Shown here: in pieces, positions 8,353-16,377 of the stretch
How positions within the stretch are numbered: position 1 is the first letter of the stretch
Layout: every line of letters starts with the position of its first letter
Position numbers and translations under genes: made by a program
From: CATOSD01 sp965203135
Lineage (GTDB): Bacteria > Chloroflexota > Dehalococcoidia > Lucifugimonadales > CATOSD01
Reading direction: 5' to 3'
Assembly (NCBI GenBank): GCA_965203135.1
Contig: CBDBBO010000002.1
Location: 434,001-498,000 of the forward strand
DNA length: 64,000 nt
Notes under the pieces: model-generated
Databases searched by the model: none
What the model saw: the letters and a program-made list of their open reading frames with translations, nothing else
Told to the model about the DNA's origin: nothing

Positions 8353-11300
8353 TTGTTCCAGCTCATCTACCTCGTTTCGAGAGCCGTTGCCGCCTGGCCC
8401 CTGGTCGTCCGCCGCAGCCTCGCCCACTGGCGCCTGCTGTCCACGGTCGTGGTGGGCGTGGTGCTGGCATCGGCGGTGATGTCCGGCACCGTCATATACT
8501 ACGACGCGTTGAGAGAGCTCGCGCTCAAGAGCACCCTCGCCCGGCTCACCGAAGACGAGGCCAACGTCGTCGTCAAGGCCGACCGCGGCCCCACAACCGT
8601 CGAGGAGTTCGCGAAGGTCGCCCGTACCGTGGACGCGGAGGTGGACGCGAGGGCGGCGTGGTTCCTCGAGGACCGGGTGATGGGCGCCAAGACGGCGACA
8701 TTCTTCCTGTCACAGGTCGGTGAGGAGGCCGGCGCTGGCCAGGACAACGCGAGAGCCTACTTCGCCTTCGTGCCGACGCTGGACGAGCAAGTGCGAATCG
8801 TGAGCGGCGGCTGGGGCGCGCCTTCAGCCCCCAGCCCTCGCGGACAGCCGCTGCACCTGCAGGCGATTGTCCCGGCGGAAGCCGCCGATCTCTTCGGAGT
8901 CGGCATCGGCGACAGCCTGTCCGCCGTGCCGTACTGGAACGACACCATACCCTACGCTACCGTTACCATTTCCGGCATCTTCGAACGCACCGGCCCGGAC
9001 GAGTTCTGGCACCTCGACGCCGCCGTGCTTGCCGCCTCCACCTCCGGCAACTTCCGCACGATCCCGTTCTTCCTCACCAGGGAGGCCTACTTCGACACAC
9101 TAGGCGCTTCGTTCACCGACATGGACAGCACCTACGCCTGGCTGCTCCAGGTGGACCAGTCCAAGCTGGACGCTCGCAACGCCTGGATTGCCAGAAGCGG
9201 CCTCGATACGATGGAGAGCCGGCTGTCCCGCAACCTGTTCAGCTACCGCCAGATAACGGAACTCGAGGACGCTCTCGCCGACTACGACCGGCGTCTTTTC
9301 TTCAGCAAGCTGCCCATGTTCGTCGTCCTCGTGCTGATCGCGGTAGTCATCCTCTACTACGTTGTGACCATCTCGTCACTCGTGGTCGAGCAGCAGCGCG
9401 GCGAGATAGCCCTGCTGCGTAGCAGGGGCGCGAGCTCCGCGCAGATCCTGGCCGTATTCGTGCTCGAGGGCCTGACCATCTCGGTGCTCGCCGCCGTTGC
9501 CTCTCCTCTGATCGCCGCGTTCCTGATAAGCGTCCTTGGCTACACGCCCGCGTTCTCCGACCTGAGCGGTGGGGACAGGCTGGACGTGGCGATTTCCGCC
9601 GGCGCTTTCGCTATGGGCGCGCTCGGCGGTCTTCTCAGCTTCGCGGCCCTGCTCATTCCGGCCGTCCAGGCGTCCAAGGTCGGCGTAACCCGCCACAGGC
9701 AGGAGGCCGCGAGACCCACCGCGCAGCCCTTCTTCCTCCGCTACTACCTCGACGTCCTCCTCCTGGTCGTCAGCGTCGTGCTGTTCAGGCAGCTATCGGA
9801 CCAGGGCTCCGTGGTCGCCAGCAGCGTCTTCGGCGAGCTTGTGGTCAACCAGGCGCTACTGGCCGTGCCCGCGCTCGTGCTGGTGGCCGTCGCGATGGTG
9901 CTGTTGCGGCTCTTTCCGCTGGCGATCCGCTTCCTGAGCGGAGACTCCCCATCGCTGCTGCATCTCGTGGCCGGCGCGACCGCCGCCATACTCGCGCCCT
10001 CCATAGTGGCGCGCGCCATCAACAACGGCGAGCCGCTGACCTGGATCGCTCAGCTCGCCGCGCTGGCGGCGCTCGTGGCGGCCTACTGGGCAACGGCCAG
10101 GACCGACTCCCCGCTGAGGCGATGGGCCGGGGTGGCCGCGCAGGCCGTTCTCGTGGCTGTCCTGATATCCATCGGACCGACCCTGCCGATGCCCCAGGTC
10201 TTCATTCCGATCCTGGTGGCCATCCCGATCGCCCAGGTGGCCTACCGGCTGCTCCACGCATACGGGCTGAACGCTCCGGCGGGCTTCTCCATGGGCATGT
10301 GGCAAATGGCCCGCCGACCCACCCACTACGCCCGTCTGTCGCTGCTGCTGGTGCTGATGGCCGGGCTAGGCATCGTGGCCGCCAGTTTCGGCGGCACGCT
10401 CGAGCGCAGCTTCGATGAGCGGGCGCGCTACTCGTCCGGAGCCGACATACGGCTGGAAGGCGTGATCCTGAACACCCGGGGCCGGAGCGCCTCGGCCGTG
10501 GACGAATACCTCGCGCTGCCGGGCGTGTCCGTGGTCGGGCCGGCCTTCCGCGGCGCGGGCAGCGACCTGTCCGAGCTGCTGGGCGAAAGCTACACCATGG
10601 TGGCGGTCGACAGCCGCGTGGTGAGCGAAGTCGGCTGGTTCCGGGAAGACTTCGCCGAGAGGCCGCTGCCCGAACTACTCGCCCGGCTCGAACACCCCAG
10701 CCTGCCCGTCGGGTTGCCGCTGCCCGACGAGGCATCCGAGCTCTCGCTTGTCATCAAGACCGACAGGCCCCAGCCCGACGTAGGCGTCATCGCCCGCCTC
10801 AAGGACGCCAACGGACGCTACTACACTTACATCATGGGCCCCCTGGACTCAACACAGTGGGAGCGAATGGCAGTGCCGCTGTTCCGTCGAGACGGAAGGG
10901 TTTTCAGCGGCAGACGCCAGCTTCTGACTCCGCAGGTGCCCATGGAGCTTGTCTCGGTAAGCGTGAACAAGTTCGACGGGCGGGGCAGGCTCCGGGCCGG
11001 CACTATCTCCATAAGCCGGATCAGCGCTTACACGCCCGAAGGCGAACACGTCCTGGAAGCGTTCGACGACGTGTCCGGCTGGAGCATCATCCGCGCCGCG
11101 CCGGAGTCAGTGTCCGACGCCATTCAGCCAACCAACTCGTCGTTCGACGGCGACACCGCCGCGGCCCAGTTCATCTGGACGGAGGGCAACCCCCTGGTGA
11201 GCCGCGGCATGTTCCACGGCCCACCCATAACCCCGGTGCCGGTGCTCGCCAGCGGCCTCTTCCTCAGGGAGACCGGCCACCGAGTGGGCGATACCTTCGA

Positions 11301-12033
11301 GGTGTCGGTCCAGGGCCACAGACTGCCCGTGCACATAATCGAGAAACTGGACTTCTTCCCCACGCTGGACACCTTCAACAGGCTGTTCCTGGTGTCCGAC
11401 CTCAGGGCGGTCGCGGCCTTTGCGAACCTCGACGTCACCGCCGGCGAGCTGCGTCCCAACGAGATGTGGATCGAGACGGCCATTAACGGCTCGGAGCGCG
11501 AGGAGTTGGTCGGAATCCTCACGGACGACCCGCCGTTCCCGTCCCGCAGAGTGCACGACACCCTGCAGAATCTCGAGGAATCGCAGGTGGACCCACTCGT
11601 TCAAGCCGGCTGGCGCGCGCTGCTGTTCATGGCCTTCGCCGCCGTGCTCATACTGAGCGGGCTGGGTTTCCTGGTGCACGCATACGTGTCGTTCAGGAGC
11701 CGCGAGATGGAGTTCGCGCTCATGCGCACCATAGGGTTTTCCACGCGCCAGTTGACCACGCTGATATGGCTGGAGCAGGCGCTCATAATCGTGGCCGGCC
11801 TCGCGCTGGGCACCTGGATGGGCGGACGCATCGGCGCGATCATCATGCCGTTCCTCAGCAATGACGACCAGGGCAGCCAGGTTCTGCCCCCGTTCATCCT
11901 CGAGGTCAACTGGCTGACGCTGGCCATAACCTACGCCATCATGGCCGTGGCGTTTACGCTCATAATCACCGGTATGATATGGTTCGTACGCAGAATCTCC
12001 CTCCAGCGCATCCTGCGCCTCGGCGAGATGTAA
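8353..12033 (+). CDS. Giant FtsX-type ABC transporter permease 2
   Basis: A 1226-residue paralogue of the preceding permease, with the same architecture: N-terminal membrane anchor, first FtsX module around residues 320-460 (ALLRSRGAS), several hydrophobic segments in the middle, and a C-terminal FtsX module at about 1083-1226. The TTG start lies 1 base after the upstream stop, so translation is probably coupled. The two proteins differ enough to suggest a heterodimeric permease rather than a recent duplication. ATPase genes follow after a pair of palindromic repeats. Substrate unknown. Confidence 0.85.
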   Translation: MFQLIYLVSRAVAAWPLVVRRSLAHWRLLSTVVVGVVLASAVMSGTVIYYDALRELALKSTLARLTEDEANVVVKADRGPTTVEEFAKVARTVDAEVDARAAWFLEDRVMGAKTATFFLSQVGEEAGAGQDNARAYFAFVPTLDEQVRIVSGGWGAPSAPSPRGQPLHLQAIVPAEAADLFGVGIGDSLSAVPYWNDTIPYATVTISGIFERTGPDEFWHLDAAVLAASTSGNFRTIPFFLTREAYFDTLGASFTDMDSTYAWLLQVDQSKLDARNAWIARSGLDTMESRLSRNLFSYRQITELEDALADYDRRLFFSKLPMFVVLVLIAVVILYYVVTISSLVVEQQRGEIALLRSRGASSAQILAVFVLEGLTISVLAAVASPLIAAFLISVLGYTPAFSDLSGGDRLDVAISAGAFAMGALGGLLSFAALLIPAVQASKVGVTRHRQEAARPTAQPFFLRYYLDVLLLVVSVVLFRQLSDQGSVVASSVFGELVVNQALLAVPALVLVAVAMVLLRLFPLAIRFLSGDSPSLLHLVAGATAAILAPSIVARAINNGEPLTWIAQLAALAALVAAYWATARTDSPLRRWAGVAAQAVLVAVLISIGPTLPMPQVFIPILVAIPIAQVAYRLLHAYGLNAPAGFSMGMWQMARRPTHYARLSLLLVLMAGLGIVAASFGGTLERSFDERARYSSGADIRLEGVILNTRGRSASAVDEYLALPGVSVVGPAFRGAGSDLSELLGESYTMVAVDSRVVSEVGWFREDFAERPLPELLARLEHPSLPVGLPLPDEASELSLVIKTDRPQPDVGVIARLKDANGRYYTYIMGPLDSTQWERMAVPLFRRDGRVFSGRRQLLTPQVPMELVSVSVNKFDGRGRLRAGTISISRISAYTPEGEHVLEAFDDVSGWSIIRAAPESVSDAIQPTNSSFDGDTAAAQFIWTEGNPLVSRGMFHGPPITPVPVLASGLFLRETGHRVGDTFEVSVQGHRLPVHIIEKLDFFPTLDTFNRLFLVSDLRAVAAFANLDVTAGELRPNEMWIETAINGSEREELVGILTDDPPFPSRRVHDTLQNLEESQVDPLVQAGWRALLFMAFAAVLILSGLGFLVHAYVSFRSREMEFALMRTIGFSTRQLTTLIWLEQALIIVAGLALGTWMGGRIGAIIMPFLSNDDQGSQVLPPFILEVNWLTLAITYAIMAVAFTLIITGMIWFVRRISLQRILRLGEM

Positions 12034-12046
12034 CGGTCCCGAAAAG

Positions 12047-12120
12047 TCCCTTCCCCCTTGACGGGGGAAGGCCACCAAGAGTCCCTTCCCCCTTGATGGG
12101 GGAAGGTTAGGATGGGGGTG
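12047..12120 (+). repeat. Two tandem copies of dispersed palindromic repeat
   Basis: A shortened copy (12047-12073, CCTTCCCCCTTGACGGGGGAAGG core) is followed by a full copy (12081-12120) that ends with GGATGGGGGTG. Each can form a hairpin. They sit inside the ABC operon, between permease 2 and the first ATPase, and the second copy runs to within 3 bases of the preferred ATPase start. Confidence 0.85.
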
Positions 12121-12123
12121 AAG

Positions 12124-13014
12124 ATGATACTCACCCAGAGCGCCCCGTACGTGCTGTGCGAGGACCTCTTCAAGATATACAAGGTCGCCGATCTCGAGGT
12201 CGTCGCCCTCCGGGGCCTCGACCTCAGCGTAATGCCCGGCGAGGTGGTGGCCATCGTCGGCGCCAGCGGCAGCGGCAAGAGCACCCTGCTCAACATTCTC
12301 GCCGGATACGACGCGCCCTCCGCGGGCGGCGTGTCCGTCGGCGGCTACGACCTGCTTCGCATGTCGATGAACGACATCGAGCAGTACCGCCGCCAGGTCG
12401 TGGGCTTCGTCTGGCAGCAGACCAGCCGCAACATGTTCCCCTACCTCTCCGCAGTCGAGAACGTGGCGCTGCCCATGATGCTCACCGACATGCCCGGCAG
12501 GGAGCGCAGGGAACGCTCCGAGCACCTGTTGGACCTTGTCGGGCTGGGGCACAGGCTCGAGCACACACCCGAGCAGCTCTCCGGCGGCGAGCAGCAGCGC
12601 GTCGCCATCGCCGTTGCCCTCGCCAACCACCCGCCCCTGCTCCTTGCCGACGAGCCTACCGGTGAGCTCGACAACGCCACCGCCGCCGAGATACTCGACC
12701 TCTTCGGCGTGGTCAACCAGGAGTTCGGCACCACCATCCTGATAGTGACCCACGACCCCGACATCGCGCACAAGGTCGGCCGGGTCGTGATGATCCGGGA
12801 CGGCAAGATGTCCACCGAAATCCGCCGCCGGGTGACCTTCCAGAGAGTGACCGGCACGGCCAACACCGACCAGCCGCTGGAGGAGTTCATCCTGGTGGAC
12901 GCCAGCGGGCGAGTCCAGATACCCCGCGAGTACCTCGAGGACTTGAGAATCCGCGAGCGGGCCAAAGTCGACGTCGAGGACGACGCCGTGGTGCTCAGGC
13001 CGGAGGAGCGTTAG
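12124..13014 (+). CDS. ABC transporter ATPase with AbrB-like C-terminal tail
   Basis: ATPase of the MacB/LolD type that powers the adjacent FtsX permeases. Walker A GASGSGKST at residues 46-54, signature LSGGEQQR at 152-159, and Walker B plus D-loop LLADEPTGELD near 172-183. Beyond the ordinary ATPase length is a tail at about 258-296 (starting VDASGRVQIPREYL) that reads like a SpoVT/AbrB swapped-hairpin domain. I chose ATG 12124. An in-frame ATG at 12112 lies inside the dispersed repeat, and the GGGGGTGA of that repeat sits where a ribosome-binding site would be for 12124. The product is 296 residues. The role of the tail is unknown; it may mediate dimerisation. Confidence 0.9.
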   Translation: MILTQSAPYVLCEDLFKIYKVADLEVVALRGLDLSVMPGEVVAIVGASGSGKSTLLNILAGYDAPSAGGVSVGGYDLLRMSMNDIEQYRRQVVGFVWQQTSRNMFPYLSAVENVALPMMLTDMPGRERRERSEHLLDLVGLGHRLEHTPEQLSGGEQQRVAIAVALANHPPLLLADEPTGELDNATAAEILDLFGVVNQEFGTTILIVTHDPDIAHKVGRVVMIRDGKMSTEIRRRVTFQRVTGTANTDQPLEEFILVDASGRVQIPREYLEDLRIRERAKVDVEDDAVVLRPEER

Positions 13015-13015
13015 C

Positions 13016-13729
13016 ATGAACAGATACCAGCGGCTGACCGCCGCCATCGACGTGACCCGGACCTACCGTCTCGGATCGGAGGAAGTCACCGCCCTCCGCG
13101 GCGTCAACCTCACCGTGTTGCCCGGCCAGTTCGTGGCTATCGTCGGCAGGTCCGGCTCGGGCAAGACGACGCTTCTCAACATCCTGGCCGGCCTCGACAA
13201 GCCCACCTCCGGCGACGTGCTCTTCGAGGAGCGCAGCGTCAACGACATGGACGAGCAGGAACTCCTGGAGATTCGCCGTCACAAGCTAGGGTTCGTCTTC
13301 CAGTCGTTCGGCCTGCTGCCGCTCCTTTCCGCGCTGGAGAACGTAGAACTCCCACTGCGCATAGCCGGCGTGAGGGGCCGTGACCGTGATGAGCGCGCGC
13401 GTGAGGCGCTTGAGATGGTCGGCCTCTGGCCGCGCGCCCGCCACCGGCCCTACGAGCTGTCCGGCGGAGAGCAGCAGCGCGTCGCCATCGCCCGCGCAAT
13501 AGTGAACAACCCGCCGCTGCTGCTCGCCGACGAGCCGACCGGCGAGCTAGACTCCGTGAATGCCAGGTCCATATTCGGCCTGTTCAAGCAGATGGTCCAG
13601 GAGCGCGGCATAAGCGTCCTCGCCGCCACCCACGACTCCACTCTGCTGGAGATGGCCGACGAGGTCAAGGAAATCCGGGACGGCGTACTGTTGGACCAGG
13701 CGGCCCAGGGCCTCCGCTTCCGCGACTAG
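13016..13729 (+). CDS. ABC transporter ATPase, LolD/MacB type
   Basis: A 237-residue ABC ATPase of ordinary family length. Walker A GRSGSGKTT lies at about residues 43-51, signature LSGGEQQR near 147-155, and LLADEPTGELD follows. ATG is 1 base past the upstream ATPase stop, so the two are co-translated. Two different ATPases with two different permeases suggest a heteromeric transporter. This one lacks the AbrB-like tail of its partner. The operon ends here with a palindromic repeat 8 bases on. Confidence 0.92.
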   Translation: MNRYQRLTAAIDVTRTYRLGSEEVTALRGVNLTVLPGQFVAIVGRSGSGKTTLLNILAGLDKPTSGDVLFEERSVNDMDEQELLEIRRHKLGFVFQSFGLLPLLSALENVELPLRIAGVRGRDRDERAREALEMVGLWPRARHRPYELSGGEQQRVAIARAIVNNPPLLLADEPTGELDSVNARSIFGLFKQMVQERGISVLAATHDSTLLEMADEVKEIRDGVLLDQAAQGLRFRD

Positions 13730-13737
13730 ACCGCCCA

Positions 13738-13777
13738 GTCCCTTCCCCCGTCGAGGGGGAAGGCTAGGATGGGGGTG
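13738..13777 (+). repeat. Dispersed palindromic repeat copy
   Basis: Full copy of the CCTTCCCC...GGGGAAGG...GGATGGGGGTG family between the convergent ABC operon and tmk. Its hairpin may act as a transcription end, although there is no T-tract. Confidence 0.85.
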
Positions 13778-13789
13778 ATGCCACAGACC

Positions 13790-14542
13790 CTACGCCGAAG
13801 TGGGGCTGTGCAGCTCCAGTTGCGCCGTCGCTCCGCCGCCTGCCGGCAGCAGCGGCTCGACGTGCCCCCAGATCCGGTCGCCGATCGCCTCTACCGAACC
13901 CGTGCCGTCGATCACACGCCACCTTTCGGGTTCGGCATCCGCCAGGGCCCTGTAACCCCTGCGCACCCGCCGGTGAAACGCGAGCGACTCCTCCTCGAAG
14001 CGGCGCGAGCCTTCCTCGTCCAGGCGGCCCGCAGTCGCGTCCTCGCTCCCCGCGCTATCCATCGGCAGGGCCATCTGCACGGCGCCCACGCGCTGGAGCC
14101 CGACCTCCGGGGGGCAATCTATGAGGAACGTCAGGTGAGGCATGACCCCGTCCGTCGCCAGAGCGTTCATCTGCTCTATAGCGGGAACCGGCAAGCGTCG
14201 GCCATAGCCCTGATAGGCGACAGTGGAATCGGCGAAGCGGTCAGCGACCACGACGAGGCTGTGTTGCTCGTGGGACTGCCTCAGCACCTTGGCCGCCAAC
14301 TCCGCCCTGGCCGCCAGAAACAGGAACAGTTCGGCTCCCTTCGAGATCGCCTGGCTTCCCTGCTGGCCGCCCCAGGGCCGGCCCTTGATCAGATCCCTCA
14401 GGTGCATCCCGAGCGGCGTCGTGCCCGGCTCTTTCACCGCCAGCACCGACAAGCCCGACTGGCGCAGTCGCTCGCACAGCAGCTCGAACTGCGTAGTCTT
14501 TCCGCTGCCCTCACCGCCCTCGAACGATACGAATAGCGCCAA
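13790..14542 (-). CDS. tmk: Thymidylate kinase
   Basis: Phosphorylates dTMP to dTDP for DNA synthesis. The N terminus reads FVSFEGGEGSGKTTQ (P-loop). It is followed by the KEPGTTPLG segment and the substrate motif DRFADSTVAYQGYGR. I start it at TTG 14542, which has GGGAGCG just upstream and avoids overlapping the preceding gene, whose stop is at 14562. The frame stays open further upstream. The product is 250 residues, about 40 longer than typical Tmk, mostly in the C-terminal half. It is read with the R3H ATPase gene 19 bases upstream. Confidence 0.93.
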   Translation of the reverse strand: MALFVSFEGGEGSGKTTQFELLCERLRQSGLSVLAVKEPGTTPLGMHLRDLIKGRPWGGQQGSQAISKGAELFLFLAARAELAAKVLRQSHEQHSLVVVADRFADSTVAYQGYGRRLPVPAIEQMNALATDGVMPHLTFLIDCPPEVGLQRVGAVQMALPMDSAGSEDATAGRLDEEGSRRFEEESLAFHRRVRRGYRALADAEPERWRVIDGTGSVEAIGDRIWGHVEPLLPAGGGATAQLELHSPTSA

Positions 14543-14561
14543 CTGTCGCTCCCGACCTGGC

Positions 14562-16199
14562 CTATCGCCTGAAGATGACCACGTGGCGGCTGGGGTCCCT
14601 GCCCATGCTCGACGACGCAAGTCCGAACTTGCCCGCGATCTCGTGCTGCAGCCGTCTCACGTAAGCGCCCTGCGGGTTCAGCTCCACGTGACCCTCGCCT
14701 TTGCGGACGCGGATCGCCGCCTCCTCGGCCTCCAGCACCGCGCCGTCCACCTGCTCGTCCGAAATCGGCGCCAGGCCGTGCCTGCGCGTAATCGCCTGGA
14801 TGAACTGCTCCAGTTGCGCGGTGGTGTTCTTGCGCAGCACGTACACCGGCTTGCCCACCTCCTCCGCGTCCCGGAGCGCCTTCGTCTTCCGGCGGTAGTA
14901 GTTCTTGGTGGTGACGAGCAGATCGGCCCGGCTGATGTCCATCACCAGCTCGATCGGCGCGTTCGCGCTCCGCACCACGTGTTGCAGCCGGCCGCGGTTG
15001 ACGCCGTAGGGCAGTATGTGCGTCGTCTTGGGCGGCTCGACATCCTCACGCTCCAGTCCCTCCGCCGCCGGGAACGGGGCCTCCCGCCGCCGGGGCGTGT
15101 CGACCCCGCGCAGGTCGGTGCGCGCGCCGGTCTGCTCGCTCCGCTTCACCTTGTAACCACCCTCGCCGTCGCTCTCGCGCGTCTCCGGCGACACGGCGAA
15201 GCCTCTGAGCATCCGGTCCACCACGTCCGTCACGTCCGGATGGACCGTGACCTCGTTCCATCCCTGTATCTCGACCAGGACGTCGAACGTCGGAGGCGCC
15301 CTCCGCTCCAGTACCGTCTTCTGCGTGCGTCGCCGCCGAGCCTCGATGTCGCCCAGCGTGACCGACTGCACCCCACCAACCAGGTCCGAAAGCGTGGGAT
15401 TCATGATCAGGTTATCGAGCGTGTTCCCGTGCGCCGTAGCCACCAGTTGCACGCCGCGTTCCGCGATGGTGCGCGCCGCGTTCGCCTCCAGCTCCGTACC
15501 GATCTCGTCGATGATGATGACCTCCGGCATGTGGTTTTCCACCGCCTCGATCATCACGTCGTGCTGCAGCGCCGGCTTGGGCACCTGCATTCTCCTGGCG
15601 CGCCCGATCCCCGGATGGGGTATGTCGCCATCCCCGGCGATCTCGTTGGAAGTGTCCACCACTATGACGCGCTTGCCCGCGTCGTCCGCCAGCACCCGCG
15701 CCACCTCGCGCAGCATCGTCGTCTTGCCGACGCCCGGCTTGCCGAGCAGCAGCACGCTCTTGCCGCTGAAGATGAGGTCCTCGATGATGCGGATCGTGCC
15801 GTAGACGGCGCGTCCGAACCTCAGCGTCAGTCCCACCACGTCGCCGCGCCGGTTCCGTATCGCCGATATGCGGTGCAGCGTACGCTCCACGCCCGCCCGG
15901 TTGTCCTCGCCAAAGCTGCCCACCCGGTCGATTACGTGGCGCAGGTCGTCGTAGGTAACCTCGTCGCTGCCCAGCGACACGCTCTCGTTGGGCACGCGGG
16001 CTTCGGCTTCTCGCCCCAGGTCGAGCACGACCTCGAGCAGCTCGTCTATGTTCTCATGGCCCCTGACCGACTCCTCTATGCGAGGAGGCAGCTTGTCCAG
16101 GAGCGCCTCCATATCGTCGACTATCCGCCTCTCCACCAAGGGCGTTCGCACCTCCGGCTTTACCAGTTCCTCTCCCCGGCGCTGTCGCCACCGGGCCAT
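14562..16199 (-). CDS. AAA ATPase with R3H domain (SpoIIIAA/Ycf45-like)
   Basis: A 545-residue protein of the Ycf45/SpoIIIAA-like ATPase family found in Chloroflexota, cyanobacteria and plastids. Walker A GKPGVGKTT lies at about residues 152-161, and Walker B VIIIDEIGTELEA follows. The C-terminal segment (about 480-545, ending PSRHVVIF) reads as an R3H single-stranded nucleic-acid binding domain. The region before it (PYGVNRGRLQHVVRSANAP) is typical of the family. It probably acts on nucleic acid, but the cellular role is not established. ATG 16199; the gene faces away from the Druantia-like operon across a 178-base gap. Confidence 0.88.
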   Translation of the reverse strand: MARWRQRRGEELVKPEVRTPLVERRIVDDMEALLDKLPPRIEESVRGHENIDELLEVVLDLGREAEARVPNESVSLGSDEVTYDDLRHVIDRVGSFGEDNRAGVERTLHRISAIRNRRGDVVGLTLRFGRAVYGTIRIIEDLIFSGKSVLLLGKPGVGKTTMLREVARVLADDAGKRVIVVDTSNEIAGDGDIPHPGIGRARRMQVPKPALQHDVMIEAVENHMPEVIIIDEIGTELEANAARTIAERGVQLVATAHGNTLDNLIMNPTLSDLVGGVQSVTLGDIEARRRRTQKTVLERRAPPTFDVLVEIQGWNEVTVHPDVTDVVDRMLRGFAVSPETRESDGEGGYKVKRSEQTGARTDLRGVDTPRRREAPFPAAEGLEREDVEPPKTTHILPYGVNRGRLQHVVRSANAPIELVMDISRADLLVTTKNYYRRKTKALRDAEEVGKPVYVLRKNTTAQLEQFIQAITRRHGLAPISDEQVDGAVLEAEEAAIRVRKGEGHVELNPQGAYVRRLQHEIAGKFGLASSSMGRDPSRHVVIFRR

Positions 16200-16313
16200 C
16201 GTTTCAGCCTACAGCATACCAGCAGATACGTGGGGGCGGCAATTGCGTGTAGTTTGAGTTGAAATGGTTCCGTAAGACAGTTATGTATGGCAGAATTTCC
16301 GCGAAATTGAATA

Positions 16314-16322
16314 TGGTATCAT
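16314..16322 (+). promoter_or_regulatory. Putative extended -10 of Druantia-like operon
   Basis: TGgTATCAT, 55 bases before the helicase start, with no convincing -35. The surrounding 16200-16377 gap is A+T-rich and also holds the 11-mer AAATGGTTCCG at 16262-16272, which recurs before the restriction-modification pair. Confidence 0.35.
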
Positions 16323-16377
16323 TTTGATCGCAGCCTGTTCGAGATCTCAAATGCCTCAGATTGTCAGGTGGCGATAG

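Noticed and set aside
11107..13047. Long minus-strand open frame (646 codons) opposite the ABC permease and ATPase
   Set aside because: Lies antisense to clearly coding ABC genes. Its composition (His/Glu/Gly/Ala rich, low hydrophobicity) is that of a GC-rich shadow frame.
14223..16262. Long plus-strand open frame opposite tmk and the R3H ATPase
   Set aside because: His/Arg/Leu-rich shadow with no domain; the minus-strand genes have intact catalytic motifs.
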